Assembly: GCF_900215325.1 (NCBI RefSeq)
Contig: NZ_OCMS01000004.1
Location: 1-64,000 of the forward strand
DNA length: 64,000 bases
DNA from: Fibrobacter sp. UWB16
GTDB taxonomy: Bacteria; Fibrobacterota; Fibrobacteria; Fibrobacterales; Fibrobacteraceae
Direction of reading: 5' to 3'
The notes below the pieces were generated by a model. The model saw only the letters and a list, made by a program, of their open reading frames with translations, was not told the DNA's origin and did no database searches. Made by a program: the position numbers and the translations under genes. The stretch's first letter is position 1, and each line of letters begins with the position of its first letter. Of the stretch, positions 54,156 to 63,447 are shown one piece after another.

Positions 54156-55370
54156 CTACTTACGGTCCTTCATCCAGTTGGCGATGAACTTCAGATTGCG
54201 CGTAAAGCGTACATCCATTCCAGCACCGGGCACTACAATAAATTCCGTAAGGCCGTACTTGTCGCCCTTGCTGCCCCAGTCGTACGTATAACCTAAGCGC
54301 GTCCACGGGCGTGCATCCGGTCCCGTGTAAATCTTGGATGCTCGAGCGTCAAACCAGTTCTTGAACCACATCATGCGTTCCGAAATTTCGGCATCATTGC
54401 TGAGTTCGCCTTCAAACGCCGTGCGCATATCGTAAGCCTTCACGTCGGGCACATATGCAGGGCGCATCAAGTCATCCGGTTTCACCCACAAGAACGCCAT
54501 ATGCGTCGCCTTGGAAGTTCTCGGTTCGCCAAACAGCTGTTTGAATCGCAAATCCCAGTTGCGAACGCTATCCTTGCGGTCCTGGAACCACAACAACAGT
54601 TCCTTCTCGTTTACGACCCACACAACGCTATCCGACTTGACAAATTCGCCATCCTTATAAGTCTCGGGATCCGATGTGAGCGTTACCACGAGGAGTTTAG
54701 ACTTATCGGCATTCCATGTGACCTTGTCGCTGTAATCATCAAGCGTCACGACCGTGAATTTTTCTTCTTCAAGAGCCTCAGAAGCATCCTTGACGGCATT
54801 TGCATATTTCACATCCAGAACGGAATCGCGATTGACCATCGAGATTTTTTGGCCCTTGTTATCACGGATTTCGCAATACGGAATGCTGTCGGTATTCACT
54901 GCCACCTCAGCCTTCGCGAACTGTTCACTCAAGATGTCGCCATTGTAAGTAAACAGCGTATCGCCTTCCATAAACGAGACAACGACCTTGCAGAATCCCT
55001 TTTCCGGAATCACAACTGACGTCGGGAAGCGTTCATTCCCTGCCCCTGTCGTATCGAGCTGCATCTTGTTTTCGTTTTCGCCACAAGTGTAATTGTATTC
55101 CGTAAGTGTAGCCACACCAGGCTTCATTTCGCTGAAGAACACATTTTCCTGTTCGCTGCTAAAGGCGGGCTTTACAATAATGGACTTGCCGCCAAGAACC
55201 ATTGTATGCGGAATACCTTCGCCACAATAATAGGCAGGCTGGCGGAACACGCCAATAATACCCGTCTTACCCTGAAAATTTTCAGCCTTGGAGACGTTGT
55301 CGCCTCTCGTAAATGCGCAACCAAGCAAAGCAAGAGCAAATGCGCTCCCCAATAGACAAATGTTCTTCAT
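54156..55370 (-). CDS. Lipoprotein of unknown function
   Basis: About 404 residues; lipobox ALLGC near residue 18. No family recognised. It contains a pair of Cys near the N-terminal part (AYYCGEGIP, NYTCGENE), an acidic middle and a C-terminal segment rich in Trp/Tyr (RPWTRLGYTYDWGSKGDKYG). ATG 55370 was preferred over 55382 because GAGG lies eight bases upstream. Possibly surface-exposed, as many Fibrobacter lipoproteins. Confidence 0.6.
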   Translation of the reverse strand: MKNICLLGSAFALALLGCAFTRGDNVSKAENFQGKTGIIGVFRQPAYYCGEGIPHTMVLGGKSIIVKPAFSSEQENVFFSEMKPGVATLTEYNYTCGENENKMQLDTTGAGNERFPTSVVIPEKGFCKVVVSFMEGDTLFTYNGDILSEQFAKAEVAVNTDSIPYCEIRDNKGQKISMVNRDSVLDVKYANAVKDASEALEEEKFTVVTLDDYSDKVTWNADKSKLLVVTLTSDPETYKDGEFVKSDSVVWVVNEKELLLWFQDRKDSVRNWDLRFKQLFGEPRTSKATHMAFLWVKPDDLMRPAYVPDVKAYDMRTAFEGELSNDAEISERMMWFKNWFDARASKIYTGPDARPWTRLGYTYDWGSKGDKYGLTEFIVVPGAGMDVRFTRNLKFIANWMKDRK

Positions 55371-55431
55371 CCGATTCCTCATCCTAGTTAACTATTCAAA
55401 ATATAGTTAACTCCAATTTTTTGCCGATTTA

Positions 55432-57120
55432 TTATGGCAAACTCTTGACTCGTTTTGCAAACAGTAGCTGTCCATTCAAGTCAAGTCGCACATAGGCGGG
55501 GCGATTCACCCCAGAAATATCGACAGATGCAGACGATTCAACAAACGAATGCATCCCGAGCATGTTCCCGATGGCATCGTAAAAACGGAGCGTCTTTTTG
55601 CCCGGCATGGGGACTTCGACATTCAGCATTCCATGCGCAACATGCATTTGCATTCCAGGCACCAAGCGATGACCGAGCACCCCGACACTTCCTAATGAAG
55701 ACGAACTCGAGAATACGACTGAGGAACTCGAAATCGATGACGAGCTTGGCAATGTTTCAGAAGAGCTCGATAAAGCCTCGGAACTGGACGAAGCGATATC
55801 AGGGCACTTATCCAAAATTTTAGAACGATTCACCGTAAAGCAGACGCGGTCATTCCCGTCAAAGACAAAGTTGAAGACACCTTCTATCCCGGCCTTGCCG
55901 CTTTTATTCACAAAGCTGAAATTGGAAAAATATTCTTGGTTTTTATTAAGAACCGCACGTACTTCGGCTCGTTGATGGGCCGCATTCTTGTTCGGATTGT
56001 TAGACGCAAAAGCGTTTTCATCATAATCGAAATACCAGATAAAAACTCCATTTTTACCTTGTTGACCACTGTAATACGACTTCTCTATTTTCGAATCAAA
56101 GCCCACAGCCGGGCGATACTCGATAAGGTAAAACTCATTCGGGTGATTTGGATTCGACACCGCATAAGCCTGCATTCCCGAAATATTTTTCAGTTCATAG
56201 ATGCTGTCGCTATTCTCAATTTCAATAGGCTTAAGCCAGCCCATCGATTCGCGTTCAAACGCAGAAAATACCGGCGGATAATTTCCATCCCCGTTATAGC
56301 AGCCAAGTGACATCACATCATAAGGCAAGGGGCCTAGTGTCGCATAACCATTTTCATCAGCACTATACAAATCATAAAGACCTATCACGTGGCTAAACTC
56401 GTGGACATAGGAGCCCAACATATCGACATCTTTTGAATTTGTTGAACTGGACTTTCCCTTAGCTTTCTGTGCGACAAACGCATAATCATTAAAACGGTAG
56501 CCATTCTTTGAATAAATTTTATTAGCACTATAACGTAGTGAAAATGCATGATTAAAGAAACCGTCACAGCTTTTTTCAGCATCATCCTTGAATAACGGAT
56601 GCAATATCATAAAAGGGATTGTACTTTCGTATTTATCTGCGCGGGATTTGAAATCATTGCGTTCCACGAGCAAATCTAGCGCTGGCAAAATGAAAGAAGC
56701 ATCACTTTGATAGCTACTAAAATTATTTGAAAGTGTTATGGGGTAAATATCAAACGTCGGCTTAAACTGTCCAGCAGAACTTGAAATAAAGTAATCTCTT
56801 ACGCTGCCATAATAGCCGTTTTCACGAAAGCCCTCTTCATTGAACATCCGAAATACAAATGCGGAGTCAATAGACTTGTAATCAGCAGTCGATACAAGCA
56901 GCACAGGAAAATAGCGTTCACCCGAAGAAAACGATACAGTACTGATACTGGAGCGGATTCTAGACAATCCCTCAGGAACCGAAGACTGGAGCATTTCTTC
57001 GGTGTAGATGATTTTTTTCACCTTCATATTTTCCGAAGGGTTAGCCCACGCCAAAGACGCAGAGAACACACAAGCCCCAAACAGGCTCACCCCAAATACC
57101 GAACGATCAAACCAACTCAT
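55432..57120 (-). CDS. Secreted M6-like zinc metalloprotease
   Basis: 562 residues: signal peptide (VSLFGACVFSASLAWA), protease domain with zinc site HEFSHVIGLYD (HExxHxxGxxD) and downstream Met-turn-like YDVMSLGCY, then a poly-Ser linker (SSSSEALSSSSETLPSSSS) and a C-terminal domain of about 70 residues ending LLFAKRVKSLP that looks like a secretion/sorting domain (Por/T9SS-type) used by Fibrobacter exoproteins. Probably an extracellular or surface protease. Confidence 0.82.
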   Translation of the reverse strand: MSWFDRSVFGVSLFGACVFSASLAWANPSENMKVKKIIYTEEMLQSSVPEGLSRIRSSISTVSFSSGERYFPVLLVSTADYKSIDSAFVFRMFNEEGFRENGYYGSVRDYFISSSAGQFKPTFDIYPITLSNNFSSYQSDASFILPALDLLVERNDFKSRADKYESTIPFMILHPLFKDDAEKSCDGFFNHAFSLRYSANKIYSKNGYRFNDYAFVAQKAKGKSSSTNSKDVDMLGSYVHEFSHVIGLYDLYSADENGYATLGPLPYDVMSLGCYNGDGNYPPVFSAFERESMGWLKPIEIENSDSIYELKNISGMQAYAVSNPNHPNEFYLIEYRPAVGFDSKIEKSYYSGQQGKNGVFIWYFDYDENAFASNNPNKNAAHQRAEVRAVLNKNQEYFSNFSFVNKSGKAGIEGVFNFVFDGNDRVCFTVNRSKILDKCPDIASSSSEALSSSSETLPSSSSISSSSVVFSSSSSLGSVGVLGHRLVPGMQMHVAHGMLNVEVPMPGKKTLRFYDAIGNMLGMHSFVESSASVDISGVNRPAYVRLDLNGQLLFAKRVKSLP

Positions 57121-57154
57121 AGTGAGAATATAAATATAAATTCGTCAAAAAGGA

Positions 57155-57220
57155 GATGCCCCATCAAGTGGGGCATGACATTTTGCACAAGGAGAAGCCC
57201 GCTCGGCGGCGGGCATGACA
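57155..57220. repeat. Two dispersed palindromes
   Basis: GATGCCCCATCAAGTGGGGC then ATGACA, and GCCCGCTCGGCGGCGGGCAT then GACA, in the gap upstream of hisE. The remaining gap to 57372 shows no gene; a further GC-rich inverted repeat (GGCCACGGGCCACGGCC) lies near 57260. Confidence 0.7.
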
Positions 57221-57372
57221 AATCAACGTTTTTTCCAAGCATTTTCACTAAAAGCGTCGGCCACGGGCCACGGCCGCATGACGTACATTTTTGCGTTCAA
57301 AAAGCAGAGCTTCACAAGCGAAGCTAATTAAAATTTTTATCTTTGGGCGTGTAAAACTAAAGAGGTCTAATT

Positions 57373-57633
57373 ATGACGTTTGAAGAAATGTACGCACTGG
57401 CCTGCCAGCGCAAGAAAGACATGCCGGAAGGCAAGGGCACCACGGAACTCTTCAAGAAGGGTCCGCATGGCATCGGCAAGAAGCTCGTCGAAGAAGCCGC
57501 CGAAAGCTGGATGGCCGCTCGCTTTGAATCGCGCGACGCCCAGTGCCTCGAACTTTCTCAAGTGCTCTACTATGTTGCCGTCATGATGGCAGAAAAAGGT
57601 CTCACCCTCGAAGAAGTGTACGCAAAACTATGA
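57373..57633 (+). CDS. hisE: Phosphoribosyl-ATP pyrophosphohydrolase
   Basis: 86 residues, stand-alone HisE. KKLVEEAAESWMAA is the MazG-like catalytic helix with EEA..E and the second helix LSQVLYYVAVMMAEKGLTLEEV. Second step of histidine synthesis. ATGA overlap with hisG. SD AGAGG. Confidence 0.88.
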   Translation: MTFEEMYALACQRKKDMPEGKGTTELFKKGPHGIGKKLVEEAAESWMAARFESRDAQCLELSQVLYYVAVMMAEKGLTLEEVYAKL

Positions 57634-58469
57634 TTAAGGTAGCTCTCCCGAACAAGGGCATGCTTTTTGAACCGACCCAGGAACTCCTCAAGGCCTGCGG
57701 TTACAAGGCATCCAAGCCCTACAAGACTTTGACCCAGATCGATTCCAAGAACGGCATCGAATTCTTCTTCCTGCGTCCAAGCGACATCCCGATGTACGTG
57801 GGTCGCGGTATCATCGACGCAGGCATCACGGGTATCGACTTCAACGCCGAAGCCAAGAGCCCGGCAGTGAAGGTTTTGGACTTGCCCTTTGGCGCATCCA
57901 AGCTCTGCGCTGCAGTCCCGAACGAAAGCCCGATCCAGAGCCTTGCCGAACTGAAGGACGCCACCATCGCGACAAGTTTCCCGAACATCGTGGAAGGCTA
58001 CTACAAGAAGAAGATGGACTTCGTGGTGCTCGAAGGCGCCGTCGAAATTTCCGTGAGCCTCGGTGTCGCAAACGCCATCGTGGACGTTGTCGAAACGGGT
58101 ACAACGCTCAAGCAGGCCGGTCTCCGTATTATCGGCGAACCGCTCTTCCGCTCTAATGCGGCCATTTTCTGCAACCCGCAGAAGACAGAACTCGAAGAAG
58201 TCAACACGCTCATCCGCCGCATCCAGGGCAAGCTCGTCGCCCAGACGTACATGATGATCGAGTACGACTGCCCCTCCGAACTTCTCTCTAAGGCTTGCGA
58301 AATGACTCCGGGTCTCGACGCCCCGACAGTGACGAAGCTCCACGGTCGTGAATGGTACTCCGTGAAGGCCATGGTGCCGCGCGAAGAAGCCAACGCCATC
58401 ATGGACAAGCTCTGGGACGCAGGCGCCCGTAGCATCCTCCTGTTCGGCATCGAAAGCGCACGTATCTAA
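57630..58469 (+). CDS. hisG: ATP phosphoribosyltransferase (long form)
   Basis: 279 residues, long form with the C-terminal ACT-like regulatory domain (from about 205, EVNTLIRRIQGKLVAQTYMMIEYDCP), so no HisZ is needed. VALPNKGMLFEP at the start, DAGITGIDFN and the PRPP loop DVVETGTTLKQAG are typical. First step of histidine synthesis, feedback-inhibited by histidine. Only hisE and hisG are here; the rest of the pathway is elsewhere. Confidence 0.92.
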   Translation: MIKVALPNKGMLFEPTQELLKACGYKASKPYKTLTQIDSKNGIEFFFLRPSDIPMYVGRGIIDAGITGIDFNAEAKSPAVKVLDLPFGASKLCAAVPNESPIQSLAELKDATIATSFPNIVEGYYKKKMDFVVLEGAVEISVSLGVANAIVDVVETGTTLKQAGLRIIGEPLFRSNAAIFCNPQKTELEEVNTLIRRIQGKLVAQTYMMIEYDCPSELLSKACEMTPGLDAPTVTKLHGREWYSVKAMVPREEANAIMDKLWDAGARSILLFGIESARI

Positions 58470-59332
58470 TGCAATCTCTCGCTTACTTGGCACGTCAACC
58501 AATTCTTGACCGAGATGGAAACATCTTCGCGTATGAATTGCTATTCCGAGACTCGCCAAGTAGCGATACCGCAATAATCGCAAGCGACTTGCAGGCGACC
58601 GCCCAGGTGCTCGAGAACATCTTGAACAGCATCGGGCTTACACGCCTCGTCGGTGAAAGTAAGGCGTTCATCAACTGCAGTCGCGAGATTCTCCTCGACA
58701 ACTTATTCGGGCTTTTAAACCCCGACCGCTTCGTCCTCGAAATTCTCGAAGACGTCGCTGTAGACGAGAACCTCATCCGCGCCATTCAGCGCCACAAGTC
58801 TCTCGGCTTTGAACTTGCTCTCGATGACTTTATCATGAGCGACGAATACATCCGCCGTTTTGAGCCATTGTTCGAACATGTCTCTTACGTGAAGATGGAC
58901 CTGGTCGACAACTCGCCTGAGGACATCGAGAAAGCATCGCAGTTCTTCAAGGCAAGAAATATCAAGCTGCTCGCCGAAAAAGTCGAAGACGAACCGACAT
59001 ACAAACGTTGCAAAGACATCGGCTACGATTACTTCCAGGGATTCTATTTTGCAAAACCCGAAATCGTAACAGGCCAAAAGATCGACGCAACATCTGCCGC
59101 CATCCTAGAAATCATCAAGCTCTTGCGCACACGCCCGACGCTCGAAGTCCTCTGCGATGAATTCGACAAGCACCCGGACATTTCGGCGAACCTTTTGCAG
59201 TTCGTGAATTCTGACGTGCGCAACAAGCCCGTCATCGAAAGCGTCAAAGGCGCCATCGTCTGGGTGGGCATGAAGCACATCCAGGAATGGCTCACGATCA
59301 TGCTGTACGCGCATTTGGACTCCCGCTCATGA
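58469..59332 (+). CDS. EAL-HDOD (YuxH-like) protein, truncated HDOD
   Basis: 287 residues against about 400 for YuxH-type proteins. EAL-like domain 1-200: AYELLFRDSP replaces EAL, LALDDFIMSD and VKMDLVDN follow the fold, but key metal-binding acidic residues of active phosphodiesterases are not obvious, so probably degenerate. The HDOD domain begins about 205 (LLRTRPTLEVLCDEFDKHPD) and ends after about 80 residues where recR starts (ATGA overlap). Possibly a shortened signalling protein still folded, or damaged by fusion of the operon. Confidence 0.78.
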   Translation: MQSLAYLARQPILDRDGNIFAYELLFRDSPSSDTAIIASDLQATAQVLENILNSIGLTRLVGESKAFINCSREILLDNLFGLLNPDRFVLEILEDVAVDENLIRAIQRHKSLGFELALDDFIMSDEYIRRFEPLFEHVSYVKMDLVDNSPEDIEKASQFFKARNIKLLAEKVEDEPTYKRCKDIGYDYFQGFYFAKPEIVTGQKIDATSAAILEIIKLLRTRPTLEVLCDEFDKHPDISANLLQFVNSDVRNKPVIESVKGAIVWVGMKHIQEWLTIMLYAHLDSRS

Positions 59333-59925
59333 ACGTAGAACCGCAAAGCCTAGAAAACCTGATTTCTGAATTCGCCTCCCTCCCGGGAATTGGCCTGAAG
59401 ACGGCACGCCGCCTCGCCTACCACATGCTTTCGCGCAAGAAAGGCGATGTCGAACGCTTTGCCGATAGCTTAATGCAGGCCGCCGAAAAGGTCCACCCGT
59501 GCCCGCGCTGCCACGCCTTCACCGACGAAGACATCTGCCCCACATGCAGGGCCCGCGAAGGCGCCAAGTCCATTTGCGTTGTCGAAAAGAATTCGGACAT
59601 TCTGCCGTTCGAACGTTCGTCTGTCCATAAAGGCCTTTACTTTGTCCTCGGCGGTGTGATTTCCCCGCTCGACGGCATCGGCCCCGAAGCGCTCCACCTG
59701 CCGCAACTCGTGGAACGCATCAAAGCAGAAAACATCGAAGAGCTGGTCCTTGCACTCGGTTCTAGCCCCGAAGCCGACAGCACAGCACTCATGATCGACC
59801 GCATGCTCGCCGGCGTCAACGTCAAACGCACCCGCCTTGCCCGCGGCATCCCGATGGGCAGCGACCTGGAATTCATCGACGAAGTTACCATGCTTCGCGC
59901 ATTCGAAGGGAGAGTTTCCTTATGA
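59329..59925 (+). CDS. recR: Recombination protein RecR
   Basis: 198 residues. HhH LPGIGLKTARRLAYH, zinc finger CPRC...CPTC (Cys57/60 region), Toprim domain ICVVEKNSDILPFE and VLALGSSPEADSTALMI. Loads RecA with RecFO in gap repair. ATGA overlaps with both neighbours. Confidence 0.95.
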   Translation: MNVEPQSLENLISEFASLPGIGLKTARRLAYHMLSRKKGDVERFADSLMQAAEKVHPCPRCHAFTDEDICPTCRAREGAKSICVVEKNSDILPFERSSVHKGLYFVLGGVISPLDGIGPEALHLPQLVERIKAENIEELVLALGSSPEADSTALMIDRMLAGVNVKRTRLARGIPMGSDLEFIDEVTMLRAFEGRVSL

Positions 59926-60575
59926 GTACAAAAGAAAAAGTCGTCCACCAGGCCCCCGTCGAAGTTGGCGGTTACACTGTCCGTTCGGCAAAGTTTGTCA
60001 AGGCCGCCGTGAACCTCAAGGGTCTCCCCGAAGAACATCTCCCGCAAATTGCCTTCCTCGGACGCTCCAATGTGGGCAAGTCCTCGCTCATGAACACCCT
60101 CATGGGCCAGAAAAAGCTCGTGAAAATCAGTTCGACCCCCGGAAAAACGCGCGAATTGAATTTTTTCAAAGTCAATGACGAATTTTTTCTTGTAGATTTA
60201 CCAGGTGTAGGGTTCGCTAAAGTCAACAATGCAAAGCGCGACCAGATGTCCGACTTTATCCGAGAATACGTCGAGAAGTGCAAGGACCTCAAGGGACTTA
60301 TCTACCTCGTAGATATCCGCCACGGAGGAACGCCCATCGACATCGAGACAGTCGAAAGCATCCGCGCCACGGGCTGCCCCGTGTTGGTTGTCGCTAGCAA
60401 GCGAGACAAGGTGAACCAATCCGAACTCGCCAAGGGGCTCCGCGACATCCAGCAGCGCCTGGACCTCGACCAAAAGCCACTTTGCGTCAGTTCACTCAAA
60501 AAAACCGGGCTCGATGAACTCTGGACCGAAATCCTAGAGGCAATACATAGCGATAATGGAAAAGACGCGACTTAA
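59922..60575 (+). CDS. engB: GTPase EngB/YsxC (YihA)
   Basis: 217 residues. G1 GRSNVGKSS, G2 STPGKTREL, G3 DLPGVGFAK, and G4 ASKRDK (TKxD variant). Essential GTPase for large-subunit ribosome assembly. Overlaps recR by 4 nt and mlaE by 20 nt. Confidence 0.92.
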   Translation: MSTKEKVVHQAPVEVGGYTVRSAKFVKAAVNLKGLPEEHLPQIAFLGRSNVGKSSLMNTLMGQKKLVKISSTPGKTRELNFFKVNDEFFLVDLPGVGFAKVNNAKRDQMSDFIREYVEKCKDLKGLIYLVDIRHGGTPIDIETVESIRATGCPVLVVASKRDKVNQSELAKGLRDIQQRLDLDQKPLCVSSLKKTGLDELWTEILEAIHSDNGKDAT

Positions 60576-61434
60576 AAACTGGCAAAAGATGACTCCCGTC
60601 GGGCGTTTATTCCACACGCTCGGGATATTCATCTTGAAAACAAGAATGGGGCAGCTCATAGCCCTGTTTCTCCGCACAGTAGCGTCCCTTTTCGACAAAA
60701 GCCACAACTTCAAGAGCGACTCCCGCAACATCATCTTGCAGACGTTCTTCACCGGTGTCGAAATTTTTCCGCCGCTCTTTGCCGTCGCTACGTTGTTCGG
60801 AACCGTCGTCATTATCTACCTATTCTCCCTCATGGACAAGATGGGCTTTTCAAATAACATCGGCACCCTCATCGTGGTGATCATCATCCGCGAACTGAGT
60901 CCCATCTTCACAGCGTTCCTCATCGCAGGCCGTACAGGCTCCTCGCTGACCACGTACATCGGCAGCATGGTTATCAATTCCGAAGTAGACGCTCTTGCGA
61001 CCATGGGCATCAACCCCATCCGTTACCTTGTCATGCCTAGCGTAATTGGTGGTACTATCGCAATGATCATCATGAATATCATCTTTAGTACAAGCGCTAT
61101 CGGAGCAGGATTCCTCCTTACGAAGGGAATCATTTTCATTACCGGAAACGCCCCCAACGTGCAAATTACCTGGAGCTACCTCTCTACAGAAATTATCAAG
61201 GCGCTCACCAAACCGGACTTTGTCTTTGCGATTGTGAAGCCCCTTATCTTTGGCATCATCATTACAATCAACGCATGCTACCAAGCACTGAACATCAAGC
61301 GAGATATTCGCCAAGTTCCCAAGGCAACATCCCGCTCTGTCATCATGTCCTTCCTCTACATCGTTTTTGCCGACGCCTTATTCTTGATGTACTTCGTTAA
61401 AGACTACATGCAGAACCTTTCAGCAATTATCTAA
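60556..61434 (+). CDS. MlaE-type ABC permease
   Basis: 292 residues with five to six membrane segments; VIIIRELSPIFTAFLIAGRTGSSLTTYIGSM and EVDALATMGINPIRYLVMPSVIGG are the MlaE/permease signature. Phospholipid or hydrophobic compound transport between membranes. Paired with the ATPase one base downstream. No MlaD-type (MCE) gene follows, which is unusual; pyrC comes next. Confidence 0.88.
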   Translation: MEKTRLKNWQKMTPVGRLFHTLGIFILKTRMGQLIALFLRTVASLFDKSHNFKSDSRNIILQTFFTGVEIFPPLFAVATLFGTVVIIYLFSLMDKMGFSNNIGTLIVVIIIRELSPIFTAFLIAGRTGSSLTTYIGSMVINSEVDALATMGINPIRYLVMPSVIGGTIAMIIMNIIFSTSAIGAGFLLTKGIIFITGNAPNVQITWSYLSTEIIKALTKPDFVFAIVKPLIFGIIITINACYQALNIKRDIRQVPKATSRSVIMSFLYIVFADALFLMYFVKDYMQNLSAII

Positions 61435-61435
61435 T

Positions 61436-62269
61436 ATGCTAGACGAAGCCCTCAGACTTGAAGATATTTACCTTTCGACAAACGAACTCTCGGGAACGAT
61501 GTTTTCGATTCCGAGGGCTGTCGGCTATTTTGAGAATATAAAGGCAAGCAATAGCAGTGACGATTACCAGCTCATCGCAGGGGCAAACCTCACGCTAAAA
61601 CTCGGCGAGACAATTTGCATCGGCGGGCCCTCTGGCAAAGGCAAAAGCGCTATCCTCCGCATGATTGCAGGGCTTGCACGCCCGCTCAAGGGGCATATCT
61701 ACTACTTTGGCGAATACATCCCGGCAGAACGCCTCACCGCACTCGAAGTGGCCAAGCGCCAAGTCGGTTTTGTGCTACAGAACGCCGCCCTGATATCTAA
61801 CTTGAGAGTTATCGACAACATTGCGCTCCCGCTTCGCTACCACAAGATGGGCACCGATGAAGAAATCACCAAGAAAGTCAACATGGCCATGGACTTGATG
61901 CGCGTACGCAACTTCGCGAAGATGTTCCCGCACGAGCTCAGCGTGGGCATGCAAAAGCGTGTCGCCATCGCTCGTTCCTGGGCCATGGACCCGAAGCTTT
62001 TGCTCATGGACGAACCGACCGCAGGGCTTGACAACTACAACCGTCGAAACCTCTTGCCGTTGATTGACAACATGCGAACGATGTTCAAGACGTCCATCAT
62101 CATCGTCACGCACGACCTCATGATTGCCAAGGAACTGGACTGCAACCTCGTATTCTTGCACCAGAAAAAGCTCACCGAGCCGCACTCCTTTGACTACTGG
62201 CTCCATTCGGATAGCGAAATTTCGAAGGACCAGTTCCGCGACCTTCAATCCGTTTCACCCAATACTTAA
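61436..62269 (+). CDS. MlaF-type ABC ATPase
   Basis: 277 residues. Walker A GGPSGKGKSAILR, variant signature ELSVGMQKRVAIARS (LSVGM instead of LSGGQ, as in MlaF relatives), Walker B LLLMDEPTAGLD. A 50-residue N-terminal extension precedes the domain. Works with MlaE-type permease. Confidence 0.86.
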   Translation: MLDEALRLEDIYLSTNELSGTMFSIPRAVGYFENIKASNSSDDYQLIAGANLTLKLGETICIGGPSGKGKSAILRMIAGLARPLKGHIYYFGEYIPAERLTALEVAKRQVGFVLQNAALISNLRVIDNIALPLRYHKMGTDEEITKKVNMAMDLMRVRNFAKMFPHELSVGMQKRVAIARSWAMDPKLLLMDEPTAGLDNYNRRNLLPLIDNMRTMFKTSIIIVTHDLMIAKELDCNLVFLHQKKLTEPHSFDYWLHSDSEISKDQFRDLQSVSPNT

Positions 62270-62277
62270 TTACAGTT

Positions 62278-63279
62278 ATGTTCCTTCCATTACCAGACGA
62301 TTTTCATGCGCACTTGCGCCAGGGCGAACTCATGCCCGGTTATGTCCGCGATCTCGTAGCCCAGTTTGGCCGCGCCATCATCATGCCGAATACCGTACCC
62401 GCGATGACAAGCGCAAAAGCGATTGCAGACTACAAAAAACAGATTCTCGAAGCCGCCGCCCCGGTGCGCCCGGACTTTGAACCACTCATGACATTCAAGC
62501 TGAACCCGAACTACACGGAACAGGACTTGAACGACATGATGGCCGTAGGCGTTGTCGCAGGCAAGTACTACCCCGCAGGCGTGACGACCAACAGTGCAGA
62601 CGGCATCAGCGATTTCGAAGCCGTTTTCCCGGTTGTCGCGATGATGGAAAAGCTCGGCCTTGTACTTTGTGTACACGGCGAAGAGCCAGGTGAATTCTGC
62701 CTGGACCGCGAACCCGCCTTTATCAAGCGCGTCGAAACGCTCGCCGAAAAGTTCCCGAAGCTCCGCATCGTGTTCGAGCACCTGAGCAGCGCAAAGTCTG
62801 TGGAAGCCGTGAAGCGACTCCCCGCAAACGTCGCCGCCACATTTACGGTACACCACCTGATGATGACTCTCGACGATATCGTCGGCGATGCACTGCGCCC
62901 GCACCACTTCTGCAAGCCTTTACCAAAGCGCCCCGAAGACCGCAAGGCCATCCGCGAAGCCGCCTTCAGCGGAAACCCGAAGTTCTTCCTCGGTACCGAT
63001 TCCGCCCCGCACCAGCAGGGCAAAAAGGAATGCCCGTGCGGCGCCGCTGGCGTTTACAGCGCACCGGTCGCCATCCCGCTTTTGGTACAGGAATTTGACC
63101 GCGCAGGCGCCCTCGACAAGCTCCCAAACTTTATCGCAGGATTCGGTGCAGACTTTTACCACCTCCCGCGCACGACAAAGCAAATCGAAGTTGTCAAGGA
63201 ATCGTGGACTGTCCCAGCCGTTGTAAATGGCGTTGTACCGCTCGCCGCCGGGCAGACGCTCGAATGGAAACTTAAATAA
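62278..63279 (+). CDS. pyrC: Dihydroorotase, class II
   Basis: 333 residues. Metal site DDFHAHLRQG at the N-terminus, the carboxylated lysine segment KYYPAGVTTNS, VCVHGEEP, FEHLSSAKS, TVHHLMMTL and GTDSAPH follow PyrC. Third pyrimidine step. The MSP of the neighbours is unrelated, so operon membership is by proximity (8 bp). Confidence 0.93.
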   Translation: MFLPLPDDFHAHLRQGELMPGYVRDLVAQFGRAIIMPNTVPAMTSAKAIADYKKQILEAAAPVRPDFEPLMTFKLNPNYTEQDLNDMMAVGVVAGKYYPAGVTTNSADGISDFEAVFPVVAMMEKLGLVLCVHGEEPGEFCLDREPAFIKRVETLAEKFPKLRIVFEHLSSAKSVEAVKRLPANVAATFTVHHLMMTLDDIVGDALRPHHFCKPLPKRPEDRKAIREAAFSGNPKFFLGTDSAPHQQGKKECPCGAAGVYSAPVAIPLLVQEFDRAGALDKLPNFIAGFGADFYHLPRTTKQIEVVKESWTVPAVVNGVVPLAAGQTLEWKLK

Positions 63280-63326
63280 CGTTTTGGGCCTTCATTTTAC
63301 AATAAAACGCCCAAATTTCATACAAA

Positions 63327-63354
63327 AATTCGCTGTAAAAGGCGAATTTTTTTT
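63327..63354 (+). terminator. Terminator after pyrC
   Basis: AAATTCGC / GCGAATTT stem with loop tgtaaaag, then TTTTTTT. Confidence 0.8.
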
Positions 63355-63447
63355 GTACAAATAAAAAAAAATTACCTCTTTAGCTTTTTTTACTTATATT
63401 AAAAAGCGATCCAAGGATTATACCACTTTTCAATCGGAGGTTTTATA

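Noticed and set aside
60556-62269. Complete Mla phospholipid transport operon
   Set aside because: Only permease and ATPase are present; no MlaD/MlaC-like gene follows (pyrC is next).
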